DNA of 60,641 nt from Firmicutes bacterium HGW-Firmicutes-11 (GTDB taxonomy: Bacteria; Bacillota; Clostridia; Peptostreptococcales; Anaerovoracaceae): positions 1 to 60,641 of the forward strand of contig PHAE01000011.1 in NCBI GenBank assembly GCA_002840285.1. The letters run 5' to 3'. Both the position numbers and the translations under genes were made by a program. A model generated the notes under the pieces. It had not been told where the DNA came from. It was given only the letters and a program-made list of their open reading frames with translations, and did not search any database. Positions 51,405-60,543 of this stretch are shown one piece after another; position 1 is the stretch's first letter, and each line of letters starts with the position of its first letter.

Positions 51405-51590
51405 TTACCAACTGGCTTTTCTGACGCCGGGGATTTCTCCCTTATAAGCCAATTCTCTAAAGCAGATACGACAAACGCCGTACTTCCGCAGGTAGGCATG
51501 GGGCCGACCGCAGAGTCTGCATCTGGTGTATGCCCGCGTTGCGAACTTTGGTTTTCTCTGCTGCTTTACTTTGAGAGATGTCTTTGCCAC
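51405..51590 (-). CDS. rpsZ: 30S ribosomal protein S14, type Z
   Basis: Short zinc-binding S14 of 61 residues, with [20 protein letters not shown] providing the four zinc cysteines. This form is typical of Gram-positive bacteria that need zinc; the long zinc-free paralogue rpsN is not in the window. Located between rplE and rpsH. Confidence 0.96.
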   Translation of the reverse strand: MAKTSLKVKQQRKPKFATRAYTRCRLCGRPHAYLRKYGVCRICFRELAYKGEIPGVRKASW

Positions 51591-51605
51591 TTTGCTACCT
51601 CCTCG

Positions 51606-52148
51606 TTATTTCGTGAACGGCATGCCCAGGAACTCCAGAAGAGACAGTGCCTCTTCATCGGTCTTTGCCGTCGTTGTGAACACAATGTCCATTCCTTTGA
51701 TCATATCGACCTGGTCGTAGTTGATTTCAGGAAAGATGAGCTGTTCCTTGACTCCCATGGAAAAGTTGCCTCTTCCGTCGAAGGAGTTGCGATTCACGCC
51801 CTTGAAATCTCTTACTCTGGGCAGTGCAATGTTGAACAGCTTATCGGCAAATTCATACATACTGTCTCCGCGAAGCGTTACTTTTGCTCCGACGGTCATA
51901 CCCTGACGCAGTTTGAAGTTGGCGATGGATTTTTTGGCTTTCGTAGTGACCGGCTTCTGGCCCGTGACCAGTGCGATTTCCTGCACTGCGGTCTCCATCA
52001 GCTTTGCGTTGTCCTTTGCTTCTCCAAGACCCATATTGATGGTGATCTTTTCAAGCTTCGGTACCTGCATGACGTTGTCATACTTGAACTTTTCCATCAG
52101 TGCTTCAAATACGTCGGTCTTATATTTTTCTTTCAGTCTTGCTGCCAA
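51606..52148 (-). CDS. rplE: 50S ribosomal protein L5
   Basis: 5S rRNA-binding protein of the central protuberance, 180 residues. [40 protein letters not shown] and [20 protein letters not shown] are diagnostic. Fifteen bases before rpsZ. Confidence 0.97.
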   Translation of the reverse strand: MAARLKEKYKTDVFEALMEKFKYDNVMQVPKLEKITINMGLGEAKDNAKLMETAVQEIALVTGQKPVTTKAKKSIANFKLRQGMTVGAKVTLRGDSMYEFADKLFNIALPRVRDFKGVNRNSFDGRGNFSMGVKEQLIFPEINYDQVDMIKGMDIVFTTTAKTDEEALSLLEFLGMPFTK

Positions 52149-52166
52149 GATCGTTCCCTCCTCTCG

Positions 52167-52472
52167 TTAGTCCAGGACGTGGCCTGTTTTTTTGGATACC
52201 CGCTTCTTTTGGCCGTTTTCCAGCTTGTATCCGATCCTTGTGGGGGCTTTGGCCTTGCTGTCCCAGAGCATCACGTTGGAAACGTGAATCGGTCCCTCTT
52301 GGTGCTTGATCTCTGCCGCGGCTTTTCTCGTCTGCTTCTGGTGCTTGGTCTGGATGTTTACGCCTTCGACGATCACTTTGTCCGTCTTAGGCATGGCCTT
52401 AAGGACCTTGCCCTTTTTTCCTTTGTCTTTACCGGTGATCACGAGTACCGTATCGTCTCTTTTGATTTGCAT
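52167..52472 (-). CDS. rplX: 50S ribosomal protein L24
   Basis: Assembly-initiating KOW protein, 101 residues. [20 protein letters not shown] contains the KOW motif; [12 protein letters not shown] and [20 protein letters not shown] follow. ATG 52472 is eight bases after GGAGG; the GTG three codons upstream lies within the ribosome site spacing and is rejected. Confidence 0.96.
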   Translation of the reverse strand: MQIKRDDTVLVITGKDKGKKGKVLKAMPKTDKVIVEGVNIQTKHQKQTRKAAAEIKHQEGPIHVSNVMLWDSKAKAPTRIGYKLENGQKKRVSKKTGHVLD

Positions 52473-52484
52473 CTCGTACACCTC

Positions 52485-52853
52485 CTACAGTACTTCCGGC
52501 GCTAAAGAGACGATCTTCATGAAGCTCTTGTCTCTCAGCTCTCTTGCAACGGGTCCGAAAATACGGGTCCCGACCGGGTTCTTGTCTTCCTTGATAATGA
52601 CAGCTGCGTTTTGATCGAACTTTACATAGCTGCCGTCTACACGCCGGACACCCTGTTTGGTCCGGACGATCACTGCCTTGACTACGTCGCCTTTTTTGAC
52701 GACGCCGCCTGGCGTTGCTTCTTTAACCGCACATACAATGATATCTCCTATGCCCGCATACTTTCGGCTGGTGCCGCCAAGGATACGGATGCACAATATC
52801 TCTTTTGCGCCGGAATTGTCAGCAACCTTTAATCTTGTTTCTGTTTGAATCAT
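52485..52853 (-). CDS. rplN: 50S ribosomal protein L14
   Basis: Subunit-interface protein, 122 residues, full length. [20 protein letters not shown] and [20 protein letters not shown] are diagnostic. Confidence 0.97.
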   Translation of the reverse strand: MIQTETRLKVADNSGAKEILCIRILGGTSRKYAGIGDIIVCAVKEATPGGVVKKGDVVKAVIVRTKQGVRRVDGSYVKFDQNAAVIIKEDKNPVGTRIFGPVARELRDKSFMKIVSLAPEVL

Positions 52854-52870
52854 GATTGGTGCCTCCTTCC

Positions 52871-53128
52871 TTATTTGACCTTCTCGATCACATTCACGAG
52901 TCTCCAGCGCTTGTCCTTGGACAAAGGTCTGGTCTCCATGATGCGTACTTTATCGCCGATGTTGCATTCGTTGTTTTCGTCATGCGCCTTAAAATTCTTT
53001 GTGCGCTTCATAGACTTTCCGTAAAGGGAATGTCTTACGAAATCTTCCACAGCAACAACGATCGTTTTATCCATCTTGTCACTGACGACAAGTCCGACCT
53101 TGGTCTTTCTCCTGTTTCTGTCTTCCAT
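52871..53128 (-). CDS. rpsQ: 30S ribosomal protein S17
   Basis: 16S rRNA-binding OB-fold protein, 85 residues. [20 protein letters not shown] and [20 protein letters not shown] are characteristic. Located between rpmC and rplN. Confidence 0.97.
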   Translation of the reverse strand: MEDRNRRKTKVGLVVSDKMDKTIVVAVEDFVRHSLYGKSMKRTKNFKAHDENNECNIGDKVRIMETRPLSKDKRWRLVNVIEKVK

Positions 53129-53146
53129 AGCTACATCCTCCTTTCT

Positions 53147-53350
53147 TTAGCCTTCTGCCCGCTTCAATTCTTTTTCTCTGATTATGGTCTTTACCCGGGC
53201 AATGTCCTTTTTGACATCACGCATTTTGATCGGGTTTTCCAGCTGACCGGTGACCTGCTGGAAGCGAAGATTAAACAGCTCGTTCTTCAGCTTTTTCACT
53301 TCTGCAGTCAGTTCGGTCTCGCTCATTTCTCTGATTTTTTCCAATTTCAT
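53147..53350 (-). CDS. rpmC: 50S ribosomal protein L29
   Basis: Tunnel-exit helical protein, 67 residues. [20 protein letters not shown] and [20 protein letters not shown] are diagnostic. Its ATG shares one base with the rplP stop (TAATG), so translation is coupled. Confidence 0.96.
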   Translation of the reverse strand: MKLEKIREMSETELTAEVKKLKNELFNLRFQQVTGQLENPIKMRDVKKDIARVKTIIREKELKRAEG

Positions 53351-53784
53351 TACGCTTCACCACCCTCTGCGAACTCCTGGCCTTTGATGGCAAACTTGCA
53401 CTTGAGCGGAAGTTTGTGAGAAGCAAGTCTCATCGCTTCTCTGGCCGCAGCCTCTGATACGCCTTCGATCTCGAACATGACCCGACCTGGCTTGATCACT
53501 GCTACCCAGAACTCGGGAGCTCCTTTACCGGAACCCATCCGGACTTCTGCCGGCTTCTTGGTCACCGGTTTGTGAGGAAAGATCTTGATGAAGACTTTTC
53601 CGCCTCTTTTGATGGACCTGGTCATGGCGATACGGGCTGATTCTATCTGATTCGAGGTGATCCATCCGCATTCCTGGGAAACCAACCCATAGGTCCCGTA
53701 GGTTATGGTGTTTCCTTTGGTTGCGACACCTTTCATTCTTCCTCTGTGGACACGACGACGTTTGACACGCTTTGGCATTAACAT
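53350..53784 (-). CDS. rplP: 50S ribosomal protein L16
   Basis: A-site finger region protein needed for peptidyl transfer, 144 residues. [40 protein letters not shown] and [18 protein letters not shown] are standard. ATG 53784 lies eight bases after AGGAGG and adds Met-Leu before the usual MPKR start. Confidence 0.96.
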   Translation of the reverse strand: MLMPKRVKRRRVHRGRMKGVATKGNTITYGTYGLVSQECGWITSNQIESARIAMTRSIKRGGKVFIKIFPHKPVTKKPAEVRMGSGKGAPEFWVAVIKPGRVMFEIEGVSEAAAREAMRLASHKLPLKCKFAIKGQEFAEGGEA

Positions 53785-53828
53785 CGCTTGTTCCTCCTTT
53801 CATACTCTATCTGTCAGGCAGCATTTGC

Positions 53829-54716
53829 CTATTCTTCTGTTTGCGTCTCTTCTGCAGGGACTGCTGCGGGAGCGGCTTTCACCTCTGCCGGTTTGGTCCG
53901 TTTCCTTGGGTTGACAGCCTTTGAAAACTCCGGCTTGTCGTCCCGTCTCGGGCCTCTGCTGCGGTCGTTACGGTCGCCGGCGCCTCTGGGACGGTCGTTG
54001 TCCCGTCTGCGCTTGTCGTTGCCTGGTTTTCTGGCTCCACGATCGGTGCTTGGCTTTTCTTCCGGCATAGCGCTCTGCAGGTCCTTGGAAAGGATCTCGC
54101 CGTTATTGATCCAGACCTTGATGCCGATCTTCCCATATTGGGTATCTGCTTCTGCAAATCCGTAATTGATGTCCGCCCGCAATGTATGAAGAGGAACATT
54201 TCCTTCGCTGTACTTTTCGCTTCTCGCAATTTCCGCACCGCCGAGTCGTCCGGATACTACTACCTTGACGCCCTTGGCTCCGGCTTTGATCGTTCTGCCG
54301 ATGGCCTGCTTCATGGCTCTACGGAAAGAGATCCTCTTTTCCAGCGCCTGAGCGATGCTCTCAGCTGTCAGTTGCGCGTCCAGTTCGGTCCTGCGGATCT
54401 CGACGATGTTCATGAACACCGTCTTGCCGGTCAGTTTTTCAACTTCGGCCTTCAGCTCGTCGATCCCGGTTCCGGATCTTCCGATCACCATGCCAGGCTT
54501 CGCTGTAAGAACAGTGACCTTGACCTGGTTGTTGGCTGCCCGTTCGATCAGGATCTTGGAAACGCCTGCGGCATAGATCCGTTTTTTGATATGTTCTCTG
54601 ATCTTCTTGTCTTCCACAAGGTAATCAGCGAAATCCTTCTTATCTGCGTACCATTTGGAATTCCAATCCTTGATAATGCCCACTCGCAATCCATGAGGGC
54701 TTACTTTCTGACCCAT
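53829..54716 (-). CDS. rpsC: 30S ribosomal protein S3 with long C-terminal tail
   Basis: mRNA-entry protein of the small subunit with helicase activity. Residues 1 to about 215 are standard S3: [20 protein letters not shown], the KH domain [19 protein letters not shown], and [20 protein letters not shown]. The usual length is about 218-230, but this protein has 295 residues. Residues about 221-295 are an extra tail, first Arg/Asp/Gly-rich ([18 protein letters not shown]) and then Ala/Pro/Glu-rich ([15 protein letters not shown]), low complexity and probably disordered. Reading frame and context are intact, so it is an extension, not a frameshift. Confidence 0.96.
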   Translation of the reverse strand: MGQKVSPHGLRVGIIKDWNSKWYADKKDFADYLVEDKKIREHIKKRIYAAGVSKILIERAANNQVKVTVLTAKPGMVIGRSGTGIDELKAEVEKLTGKTVFMNIVEIRRTELDAQLTAESIAQALEKRISFRRAMKQAIGRTIKAGAKGVKVVVSGRLGGAEIARSEKYSEGNVPLHTLRADINYGFAEADTQYGKIGIKVWINNGEILSKDLQSAMPEEKPSTDRGARKPGNDKRRRDNDRPRGAGDRNDRSRGPRRDDKPEFSKAVNPRKRTKPAEVKAAPAAVPAEETQTEE

Positions 54717-54728
54717 TCAACAAACCTC

Positions 54729-55064
54729 CTACTCTCTTTCCTTCAGGGTGACACCGATGTGGCTGCTTCTCTTCAGGATGATAGATGCACGTCCTTGTGC
54801 TCCGGCTCTCCAACGTTTCATTGTCGGCCCCTGGTGAGCATAAACTTCTGCGACGTAGAGCTTATCGACATTCATCTCATGATTGTTTTCCGCGTTCGCT
54901 GCGGCGGATTTGACGACTTTCTCCACCAGTACCGAGCCTTTGCCCGGGGTGAACTTCAGGATCGTCAGTGCCTCGGTCAGGTCTTTTCCCCGTACCAGAT
55001 CGGCGACGGGTTTCAGCTTGATCGGAGACATCCTGACATATTTCGCTACTGCTTTTGCTTCCAT
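54729..55064 (-). CDS. rplV: 50S ribosomal protein L22
   Basis: Tunnel-wall protein, 111 residues. AKYVRMSPIKLKPVADLVRG and VYAHQGPTMKRWRAGAQGRA (the tunnel beta-hairpin) are diagnostic. Ends 12 bases before rpsC. Confidence 0.97.
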   Translation of the reverse strand: MEAKAVAKYVRMSPIKLKPVADLVRGKDLTEALTILKFTPGKGSVLVEKVVKSAAANAENNHEMNVDKLYVAEVYAHQGPTMKRWRAGAQGRASIILKRSSHIGVTLKERE

Positions 55065-55082
55065 GTTCTAGAATCCTCCTTC

Positions 55083-55367
55083 TTACTTTTTCTTGACTTT
55101 CGAGGATTTGTCCGCTGCGTGTCCTCTGTAGTTTCTGGTAGGGGCGAACTCTCCGAGTCTGTGTCCTACCATGTCTTCTGTTATATATACCGGCACGTGC
55201 TTTTTACCGTCGTGCACAGCTACCGTATGGCCCACCATCTGCGGAAAGATCGTGGATGGCCTTGACCAGGTTTTGATGACTTTTTTGTCATTGGACGCAT
55301 TCATGGTTTCGATGGTTGCCAATAGCTTCTCGTTTATGAAAGGTCCTTTTTTCAGTGATCTGCTCAT
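55083..55367 (-). CDS. rpsS: 30S ribosomal protein S19
   Basis: Small-subunit head protein near the A-site finger, 94 residues. [40 protein letters not shown] and [20 protein letters not shown] are diagnostic. Confidence 0.97.
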   Translation of the reverse strand: MSRSLKKGPFINEKLLATIETMNASNDKKVIKTWSRPSTIFPQMVGHTVAVHDGKKHVPVYITEDMVGHRLGEFAPTRNYRGHAADKSSKVKKK

Positions 55368-55388
55368 TAATTACATCCTCCTCTCCGC

Positions 55389-56222
55389 TTATTTCTCGTT
55401 GCGTCTCTTCACGATATATTGATTCGACTTCTTGTTCTTCTCTCTGGTCTTGTATCCCAGTGCCGGCTTACCCCAGGGAGTGACCGGGCTGACACGGCCG
55501 ATGCCGGTCTTGCCTTCGCCTCCTCCGTGAGGATGGTCGTTGGGGTTCATGACGGATCCTCTGACCGTTGGGCGGATGCCCATGTGGCGCTTTCTGCCGG
55601 CTTTTCCGATCTTGATGTTCTCATGATCCAGATTTCCGACTTCGCCAATGGTGCCCCGGCATTCCATTCGGATCTTGCGCATTTCGCCGGAGGGGAGACG
55701 CAGTGTCGCGTAGTCGCCTTCCTTCGCCATGAGCTGAGCTCCGTTTCCTGCGGCCCTTACCATCTGGGCTCCTTTTCCGGCTTTCAGTTCGATGCAGTGG
55801 ATCACGGTACCCACCGGAATATTCTTCACCGGCAGCGCATTTCCCACTTTGATGTCCGAATCCGGACCCGACACGACGGTGTCGCCGACTTTCAATTTGT
55901 TAGGAGCGATGATGTATCGTTTTTCTCCGTCCGCATAGAAGATCAGGGCGATGTTGGCGCTTCTGTTGGGATCGTACTCGATCGTGGCGACTTTTCCGGG
56001 GATTCCGTCTTTGTCTCTTTTAAAATCGATGATCCTGTATTTGGGCCGATATCCGCCGCCTCTGTGGCGAACGGTGATCTTTCCTCTCGAGTTGCGTCCC
56101 GAATGCTTTTTCAGCGTGACGGTCAGGGACTTTTCGGGAGTCGCTGCGGTGATCTCTTCAAATGTGGAAACCGTCATACCGCGGAGGCCCGGGGTAGTCG
56201 GCTTATATTTTTTGATTCCCAT
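55389..56222 (-). CDS. rplB: 50S ribosomal protein L2
   Basis: Core large-subunit protein near the peptidyl transferase centre, 277 residues. [40 protein letters not shown] and the conserved [19 protein letters not shown] loop with its catalytic-region histidine are intact. Confidence 0.97.
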   Translation of the reverse strand: MGIKKYKPTTPGLRGMTVSTFEEITAATPEKSLTVTLKKHSGRNSRGKITVRHRGGGYRPKYRIIDFKRDKDGIPGKVATIEYDPNRSANIALIFYADGEKRYIIAPNKLKVGDTVVSGPDSDIKVGNALPVKNIPVGTVIHCIELKAGKGAQMVRAAGNGAQLMAKEGDYATLRLPSGEMRKIRMECRGTIGEVGNLDHENIKIGKAGRKRHMGIRPTVRGSVMNPNDHPHGGGEGKTGIGRVSPVTPWGKPALGYKTREKNKKSNQYIVKRRNEK

Positions 56223-56238
56223 GTTGGCTTCCCTCCTT

Positions 56239-56529
56239 TTATAGGCCTTGGAAGAATTCGATTTCCTTACTCTTGTCCGTAAGGGTCACGATGGCTTTTT
56301 TCGTAGCCGGTCTTCTTCCGATGTTTTTCCCGACTCGCTTGAGCTTTCCTTTGACGTTCATGATATTGACCTGTTGGACGTCGACTCCGAAAATCTCTTC
56401 CACCGCATGTTTGACCTGCGTCTTGTTTGCGTCGGTGGCGACTTTGAACGTATACTTTTTGTTTGCTGCATCATCCATGCTGCGCTCGGTGATGACCGGC
56501 TTAATGATGACATCGTAAGGGGTTTTCAT
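56239..56529 (-). CDS. rplW: 50S ribosomal protein L23
   Basis: Tunnel-exit docking protein for trigger factor and SRP, 96 residues. [20 protein letters not shown] and [20 protein letters not shown] are characteristic. Its ATG shares one base with the rplD stop. Confidence 0.97.
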   Translation of the reverse strand: MKTPYDVIIKPVITERSMDDAANKKYTFKVATDANKTQVKHAVEEIFGVDVQQVNIMNVKGKLKRVGKNIGRRPATKKAIVTLTDKSKEIEFFQGL

Positions 56530-57152
56530 TACGAATACACCTCCTCAATTCTGTTGACTGCGTCCCTGGTGATGATGAAGCTTGTGTAGTTGACGATGTC
56601 GTACACGTTCATCTCTCCGACCATGGTCGTTTTGACGCCGGGGATATTAGCTGCGGAACGAATGACGTTCTCATCTTTGATATCAGTTACGATCAGGGCC
56701 TTTTTCGCTGCTTTGATGCTTTCCAGAACCTTGAGCATATCTTTGGTCCTGGGAACATCGAACTTCAGTGTATCGAGAATGATGATCTCCTTATCCTCAA
56801 CCTTCGAGGAAAGAGCCGATTTCATAGCCAATCTTCTGAGCTTCTTGGGAAGCGAATACCTGTAATCTCTGGGCTTCGGTGCGAATACCACGCCGCCGCC
56901 GATATGATTCGGGGATGTGGAGCTTCCCTGCCGGCCTCTGCCGGTGCCCTTCTGACGAAACGGCTTTCTGCCGCCGCCGCGGACATCGCCTCTGGTCTTT
57001 GCAGACTGTGTGCCTTGTCTCTGGTTAGCCAGATAGTTCTTTACAACTGCATGGACTGCATATGCGTTTACTTCGATTCCGAAGATGTCATCCTTCAATT
57101 CGATCGAGCCGGCTTCCGAGCCGTCCATTTTCAACATAGTAACTTGAGCCAT
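56529..57152 (-). CDS. rplD: 50S ribosomal protein L4
   Basis: Early assembly protein with a tunnel loop, 207 residues. The loop [20 protein letters not shown] and [20 protein letters not shown] are diagnostic. In several bacteria L4 represses its own operon through the S10 leader; here the rpsJ leader is 266 nt and structured. Confidence 0.97.
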   Translation of the reverse strand: MAQVTMLKMDGSEAGSIELKDDIFGIEVNAYAVHAVVKNYLANQRQGTQSAKTRGDVRGGGRKPFRQKGTGRGRQGSSTSPNHIGGGVVFAPKPRDYRYSLPKKLRRLAMKSALSSKVEDKEIIILDTLKFDVPRTKDMLKVLESIKAAKKALIVTDIKDENVIRSAANIPGVKTTMVGEMNVYDIVNYTSFIITRDAVNRIEEVYS

Positions 57153-57179
57153 TGTAGTTCCTCCTTTCTACCAGTCTCT

Positions 57180-57815
57180 CTATTTGTCCTGACCCTTGAC
57201 CGCATATTGAATGCGGAGAAGGCCGCCTTTGCCGCCGGGGACAGCCCCTTTGACCAGCATCAGGTTTCTGTCAGCGATGATCTTTACCAATTCCACGTTC
57301 TGCACAGTGATCGTATCTCTTCCCATTCTTCCGGCAGACTTGTTTCCTTTGAATACGCGGGAGGGATAGGTTCCGGCCGCAAGGGCGCCGGCGAGTCTGT
57401 GATGCTTGGAACCGTGACTCATAGGTCCTCTGGACTGGTTCCATCTCTTGATTTGACCTTGTGTTCCTTTTCCTTTGGAGGTGCCGGTCACGTCAAGTTT
57501 TTTGCCTTCTTCGAAATCGGCAACGGTCAGGACCTGTCCCTGTTCGTAAGTTTCACCTTCGTCGAGGCGGATCTCCTGCAGATGCTTTTTCAGCTCGACC
57601 TGCCACTTCTGGAAGTGACCTTTGGTCGGCTTGTTGGCTCTGTGCTCTTTCAATTCTCCGTATCCGATCTGAACAGCGTTGTATCCGTCGGTTTCAACGG
57701 TCTTGACCTGGGTGACCACGACTGGGCCGGCCTCGATCACAGTGACCGGAATGGATTCGCCTGTTTCGGAAAAAATCTGAGTCATGCCGATTTTTTTTCC
57801 TAAGATTGTCTTCAT
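57180..57815 (-). CDS. rplC: 50S ribosomal protein L3
   Basis: Early assembly protein reaching the peptidyl transferase centre, 211 residues. [40 protein letters not shown] and [20 protein letters not shown] are diagnostic. ATG 57815 follows AGGGAGAGC; the frame is open 19 codons upstream but the family start is here. Confidence 0.96.
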   Translation of the reverse strand: MKTILGKKIGMTQIFSETGESIPVTVIEAGPVVVTQVKTVETDGYNAVQIGYGELKEHRANKPTKGHFQKWQVELKKHLQEIRLDEGETYEQGQVLTVADFEEGKKLDVTGTSKGKGTQGQIKRWNQSRGPMSHGSKHHRLAGALAAGTYPSRVFKGNKSAGRMGRDTITVQNVELVKIIADRNLMLVKGAVPGGKGGLLRIQYAVKGQDK

Positions 57816-57898
57816 TGGTTCTTTGCTCTCCCTTCTTACAGCGGATTGTTCGGGATCTTGCCCGTCAATCATACTAAGATCTGTTTATTGTGCTGTTG

Positions 57899-58207
57899 TT
57901 ACAGTTTGATCTCGATATCCACGCCTGCCGGCATATCCAACTTCATCAACGCATCGATGGTCTTGGGCGATGGTGAAAGAATGTCGATCAGCCGTTTGTG
58001 AGTTCTTTGTTCGAACTGCTCTCTGCTGTCCTTATATTTGTGGACTGCTCGCAGGATGGTGATGATCTGCTTTTCTGTCGGCAGCGGAATCGGCCCGGAA
58101 ACTTCTGCCCCGGTCTTTTTCGCTGTGTCTACGATCCTGGCTGCTGATTGATCCAGTGCCTTGTGATCATATGCCTTCAGTTTGATTCTGATTTTCTGTG
58201 CGCTCAT
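57899..58207 (-). CDS. rpsJ: 30S ribosomal protein S10
   Basis: Small-subunit head protein, also the NusG-linked antitermination factor NusE; 102 residues. [40 protein letters not shown] and [20 protein letters not shown] are diagnostic. First gene of the superoperon, preceded by AAGGAGGAAG and a 266-nt leader. Confidence 0.97.
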   Translation of the reverse strand: MSAQKIRIKLKAYDHKALDQSAARIVDTAKKTGAEVSGPIPLPTEKQIITILRAVHKYKDSREQFEQRTHKRLIDILSPSPKTIDALMKLDMPAGVDIEIKL

Positions 58208-58479
58208 TGTTCTTCCTCCTTATTTGCCCGGTTCTGCGGGCTGTTTCGTACGTTTCGCTATGCCTGTACGAGGAATTCGACCACCTTACACTCTGCCGTG
58301 TGTTCCATATATTTTTACACAAACAAAAACGGCGAATCCCCTCGTCCTCTTCGAGAGAGGGCAATTCTCAGTAGAAATTCTCCGATAGCACGGTAACTTC
58401 CTACCTCATCGCGTTGCTGTCAGCGGGTTCCGGCCACATGGATCTGCAGCAGGACATCGCTGTAATCACAAGCTGTTTC
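58208..58479 (-). promoter_or_regulatory. Long leader of the S10 superoperon
   Basis: About 266 nt lie between the predicted transcript start (near 58473) and rpsJ. Besides the attenuator-like hairpin at 58322-58367 it has an ACAC...GTGT hairpin near 58289-58308. No reading frame of note. A long leader is where L4-type or growth-linked control of ribosomal protein operons is usually exerted. Confidence 0.55.
58322..58367 (-). terminator. Attenuator-like hairpin in the S10 leader
   Basis: GAAT plus CCCTC on one arm pairs with GAGGG plus ATTC on the other (58334-58367), with an inner TCT-TCG-AGA stem. On the minus strand GCCGTTTTTG follows directly, so the hairpin has the form of an intrinsic terminator about 105 nt after the transcript start. 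Confidence 0.6.
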
Positions 58480-58508
58480 AGTATATAGTAGCTTCTTGGG
58501 TAATGCAA
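58480..58508 (-). promoter_or_regulatory. Promoter of the S10-spc-alpha superoperon
   Basis: Minus-strand TTGCAT (58503-58508) and TATACT (58480-58485), spacer 17, with a long A-rich tract directly upstream that would act as an UP element. Confidence 0.8.
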
Positions 58509-58626
58509 TACTTTTTTTATTTTTTTTCAGTACTTTTTTTCAATTTTCTTATCTTCATTTTCTGACAATTTCAACGTTCTGAAGATGGCTCTCTCGAACA
58601 CGGTGCCTGGCGTATCATTCTAAGAC

Positions 58627-58664
58627 AGATATGGGGGCGGACCACACCGTCCGCCCCCATATCT
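58627..58664. terminator. Very strong hairpin after the DUF47 gene
   Basis: A perfect 16-bp stem (58627-58642 / 58649-58664, arms around ATGGGGGCGGAC) with loop CACACC. No T run follows on either strand, so it may work with Rho, or as an RNA 3'-end stabiliser, rather than as a classical intrinsic terminator. Confidence 0.65.
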
Positions 58665-58688
58665 CGTAGAACAGAAACTCTTTTCAAA

Positions 58689-59309
58689 TCAGGTATTTTT
58701 CATCATAACGCTTTCGATCACATCGGATACGTCCTCACAGGCATCGCAGGCTTTTTCCATTATATGAAATACATGGGTCCATGCGTTGACCGCAACCGCT
58801 TCCAGGTCACTGATGTAGAGACGTCGAGTCGCCTCCATGTAAAGCCTGTCGCCCTCTTCTTCCAGACGGTTGACTTCAACGATATACTGGTGAAGTGTTT
58901 TGGATCTGCGGAAATCAGGAAATTCGACGAGAGCTTCTTTTACAGCGAAACAACATTTTTCGATGATTTGCGCCATCTCAAGGGCATCGCTTCGTATCGA
59001 CGTTATGTTGAACATGTAAAGACGCATCATCACGTCCTCGATGGCATCTGTTATGTTATCGATCTGGTGGGCCATCTCCATGATGTCCTCCCGTTCGATG
59101 GGAGTGATGAACTCCTTTGCAAGATGCTCGATCATCTGGTGTTTTGCAATATCGCAGTCGTGTTCGATCTTGTGCATCTCGATCCTTTTTTGATCGAGCT
59201 CTTCCGGATGGTAGTTCTGCATCGTATCGATCAACATCCTCGCCGCCTGGCAAGCATATTCCGACAGTGAGATGAATGTTGTGAAATATTCGTTGTCTCT
59301 CCGTGACAT
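58689..59309 (-). CDS. DUF47/PhoU-like phosphate transport regulator
   Basis: All-helical cytoplasmic protein of 206 residues of the PhoU-related DUF47 family. Metal-binding type acidic motifs are visible (KIEHDCDIAKHQ, EREDIMEMAHQIDNITDAIE, ACEDVSDVIESV). Members are regularly encoded with PiT transporters and are thought to control them. It starts 15 bases after the PiT stop, and the two form an operon. Confidence 0.88.
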   Translation of the reverse strand: MSRRDNEYFTTFISLSEYACQAARMLIDTMQNYHPEELDQKRIEMHKIEHDCDIAKHQMIEHLAKEFITPIEREDIMEMAHQIDNITDAIEDVMMRLYMFNITSIRSDALEMAQIIEKCCFAVKEALVEFPDFRRSKTLHQYIVEVNRLEEEGDRLYMEATRRLYISDLEAVAVNAWTHVFHIMEKACDACEDVSDVIESVMMKNT

Positions 59310-59324
59310 TGTGAAGTTCCTTTC

Positions 59325-60377
59325 TTAAAAGATCGATAAAAATACCCGTGCCATCAGAAAACCAATGAGTCCGCATCCTGGAAACGTCAGGATCCAGGCG
59401 GACACCATTTCCCGTACGACTCCCCAGTTGACTGATGATAGACGCTTCGCTGCCCCGACTCCCATGATCGCTGTCGTCTTTGTATGGGTCGTGCTGACCG
59501 GGATCCCAAATGTCGAGGATACGAAAAGACAGGTGACTGCTGCCAAATCCGCAGAGAATCCTTGAAATTTCTCGAGCTTTACCATATCCATGCCAACCGA
59601 TTTGATGATGCGGTATCCACCGATGGATGTCCCAAAGGCCATGACCAGTGAACTAATGATCATCAACCATATCGGTATCACAAATTCAGAGTTGCCTGCG
59701 CTTCCCCTGGCGAGAAAGATCCCCAACATAAACACACCCATGAACTTTTGCCCATCCTGGGCGCCGTGCATGAAAGCCATCCCTGCAGCGCCGGCGATCT
59801 GCGCGTTTTTGAATAGACCATACGTCTTTCGGCGGTCCACTCTTCGAAAGAATCTTCCGATCCCTTTCGTAACGAGCCATCCCATCCCGAACCCCATGCA
59901 AGTCGACAGCCCCAGCCCATAAATGACTTTGATCCACGCCGAGCCATTGATGCCGGAAAGTCCTCCTTGCAGGGCGATCGCTGCGCCGGAAAGTCCGGCG
60001 ATCAACGCATGGCTCTCACTGGTGGGAATGCCGAACCACCAGGCAGCCGTTGCCCATAATACGATCGCGAAGAGAGCAGCGCACAGAGCAACCAGGGCTT
60101 CGTGGGAGTCGCCACCGAAATCCACCATGCTATAGATCGTCTGAGCTACAGTAGCGTTGATCAGTGTCATGACTAGAACGCCAAAGAAATTAAAAACCGC
60201 TGCCATCAGGATCGCTCTCCCCGGCCGCATCGATCGGGTCGATACACAAGTTGCAATGGCATTCGGTGCATCGGTCCAGCCGTTGACCAAAATCACTGCA
60301 AGGGTCAGCAATGTTATGATAAAAAACGCGGAATTTGATGTGAGCTGGTACACGAAATCGGAAAACGTGATGGTCAT
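59325..60377 (-). CDS. Inorganic phosphate transporter, PiT family
   Basis: Low-affinity metal-phosphate/H+ (or Na+) symporter, 350 residues, about ten helices. The two PiT signature halves are present: GWTDAPNAIATCVSTRSM near the N-terminus and GIPVSTTHTKTTAIMGVG near the C-terminus, together with FGIPTSESHALIAGLSGAAI. ATG 60377 follows AGGAG; the frame continues 27 codons upstream past the ribosome site and is discarded. It is located between tuf and rpsJ, an uncommon place for a phosphate transporter. Confidence 0.92.
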   Translation of the reverse strand: MTITFSDFVYQLTSNSAFFIITLLTLAVILVNGWTDAPNAIATCVSTRSMRPGRAILMAAVFNFFGVLVMTLINATVAQTIYSMVDFGGDSHEALVALCAALFAIVLWATAAWWFGIPTSESHALIAGLSGAAIALQGGLSGINGSAWIKVIYGLGLSTCMGFGMGWLVTKGIGRFFRRVDRRKTYGLFKNAQIAGAAGMAFMHGAQDGQKFMGVFMLGIFLARGSAGNSEFVIPIWLMIISSLVMAFGTSIGGYRIIKSVGMDMVKLEKFQGFSADLAAVTCLFVSSTFGIPVSTTHTKTTAIMGVGAAKRLSSVNWGVVREMVSAWILTFPGCGLIGFLMARVFLSIF

Positions 60378-60409
60378 GGCAACTCCTGTCGATATGTATT
60401 CCACAAAGA

Positions 60410-60438
60410 ATAATATTCCTATTTCCTTCCCTGTGCAA
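60410..60438 (-). promoter_or_regulatory. Promoter of the PiT-DUF47 operon
   Basis: Minus-strand TTGCAC (60433-60438) and TATTAT (60410-60415), spacer 17, immediately after the tuf terminator. Confidence 0.7.
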
Positions 60439-60449
60439 GAGGCGAAATG

Positions 60450-60485
60450 AAAAAACAAGAGGCGGACGATCGTGTCTGCCTCTTG
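60450..60485 (-). terminator. Terminator after tuf
   Basis: CAAGAGGCGGAC (60456-60467) pairs with GTCTGCCTCTTG (60474-60485), one wobble, and TTTTTT follows on the minus strand. It separates tuf from the PiT operon. Confidence 0.85.
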
Positions 60486-60543
60486 CCTTACTCTTACTTT
60501 GTTCTGACTTCAAATTCTAATTTATTCTTGCTTGTCGTTTCTC

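Noticed and set aside
51498-52505. 335-codon plus-strand frame
   Set aside because: Antisense to rplE and rplX; Cys/Phe/His-rich translation with no domain.
54138-55265. 375-codon plus-strand frame in the ribosomal region
   Set aside because: Antisense to rpsC, rplV and rpsS, which are certain; such long shadows arise from codon bias.
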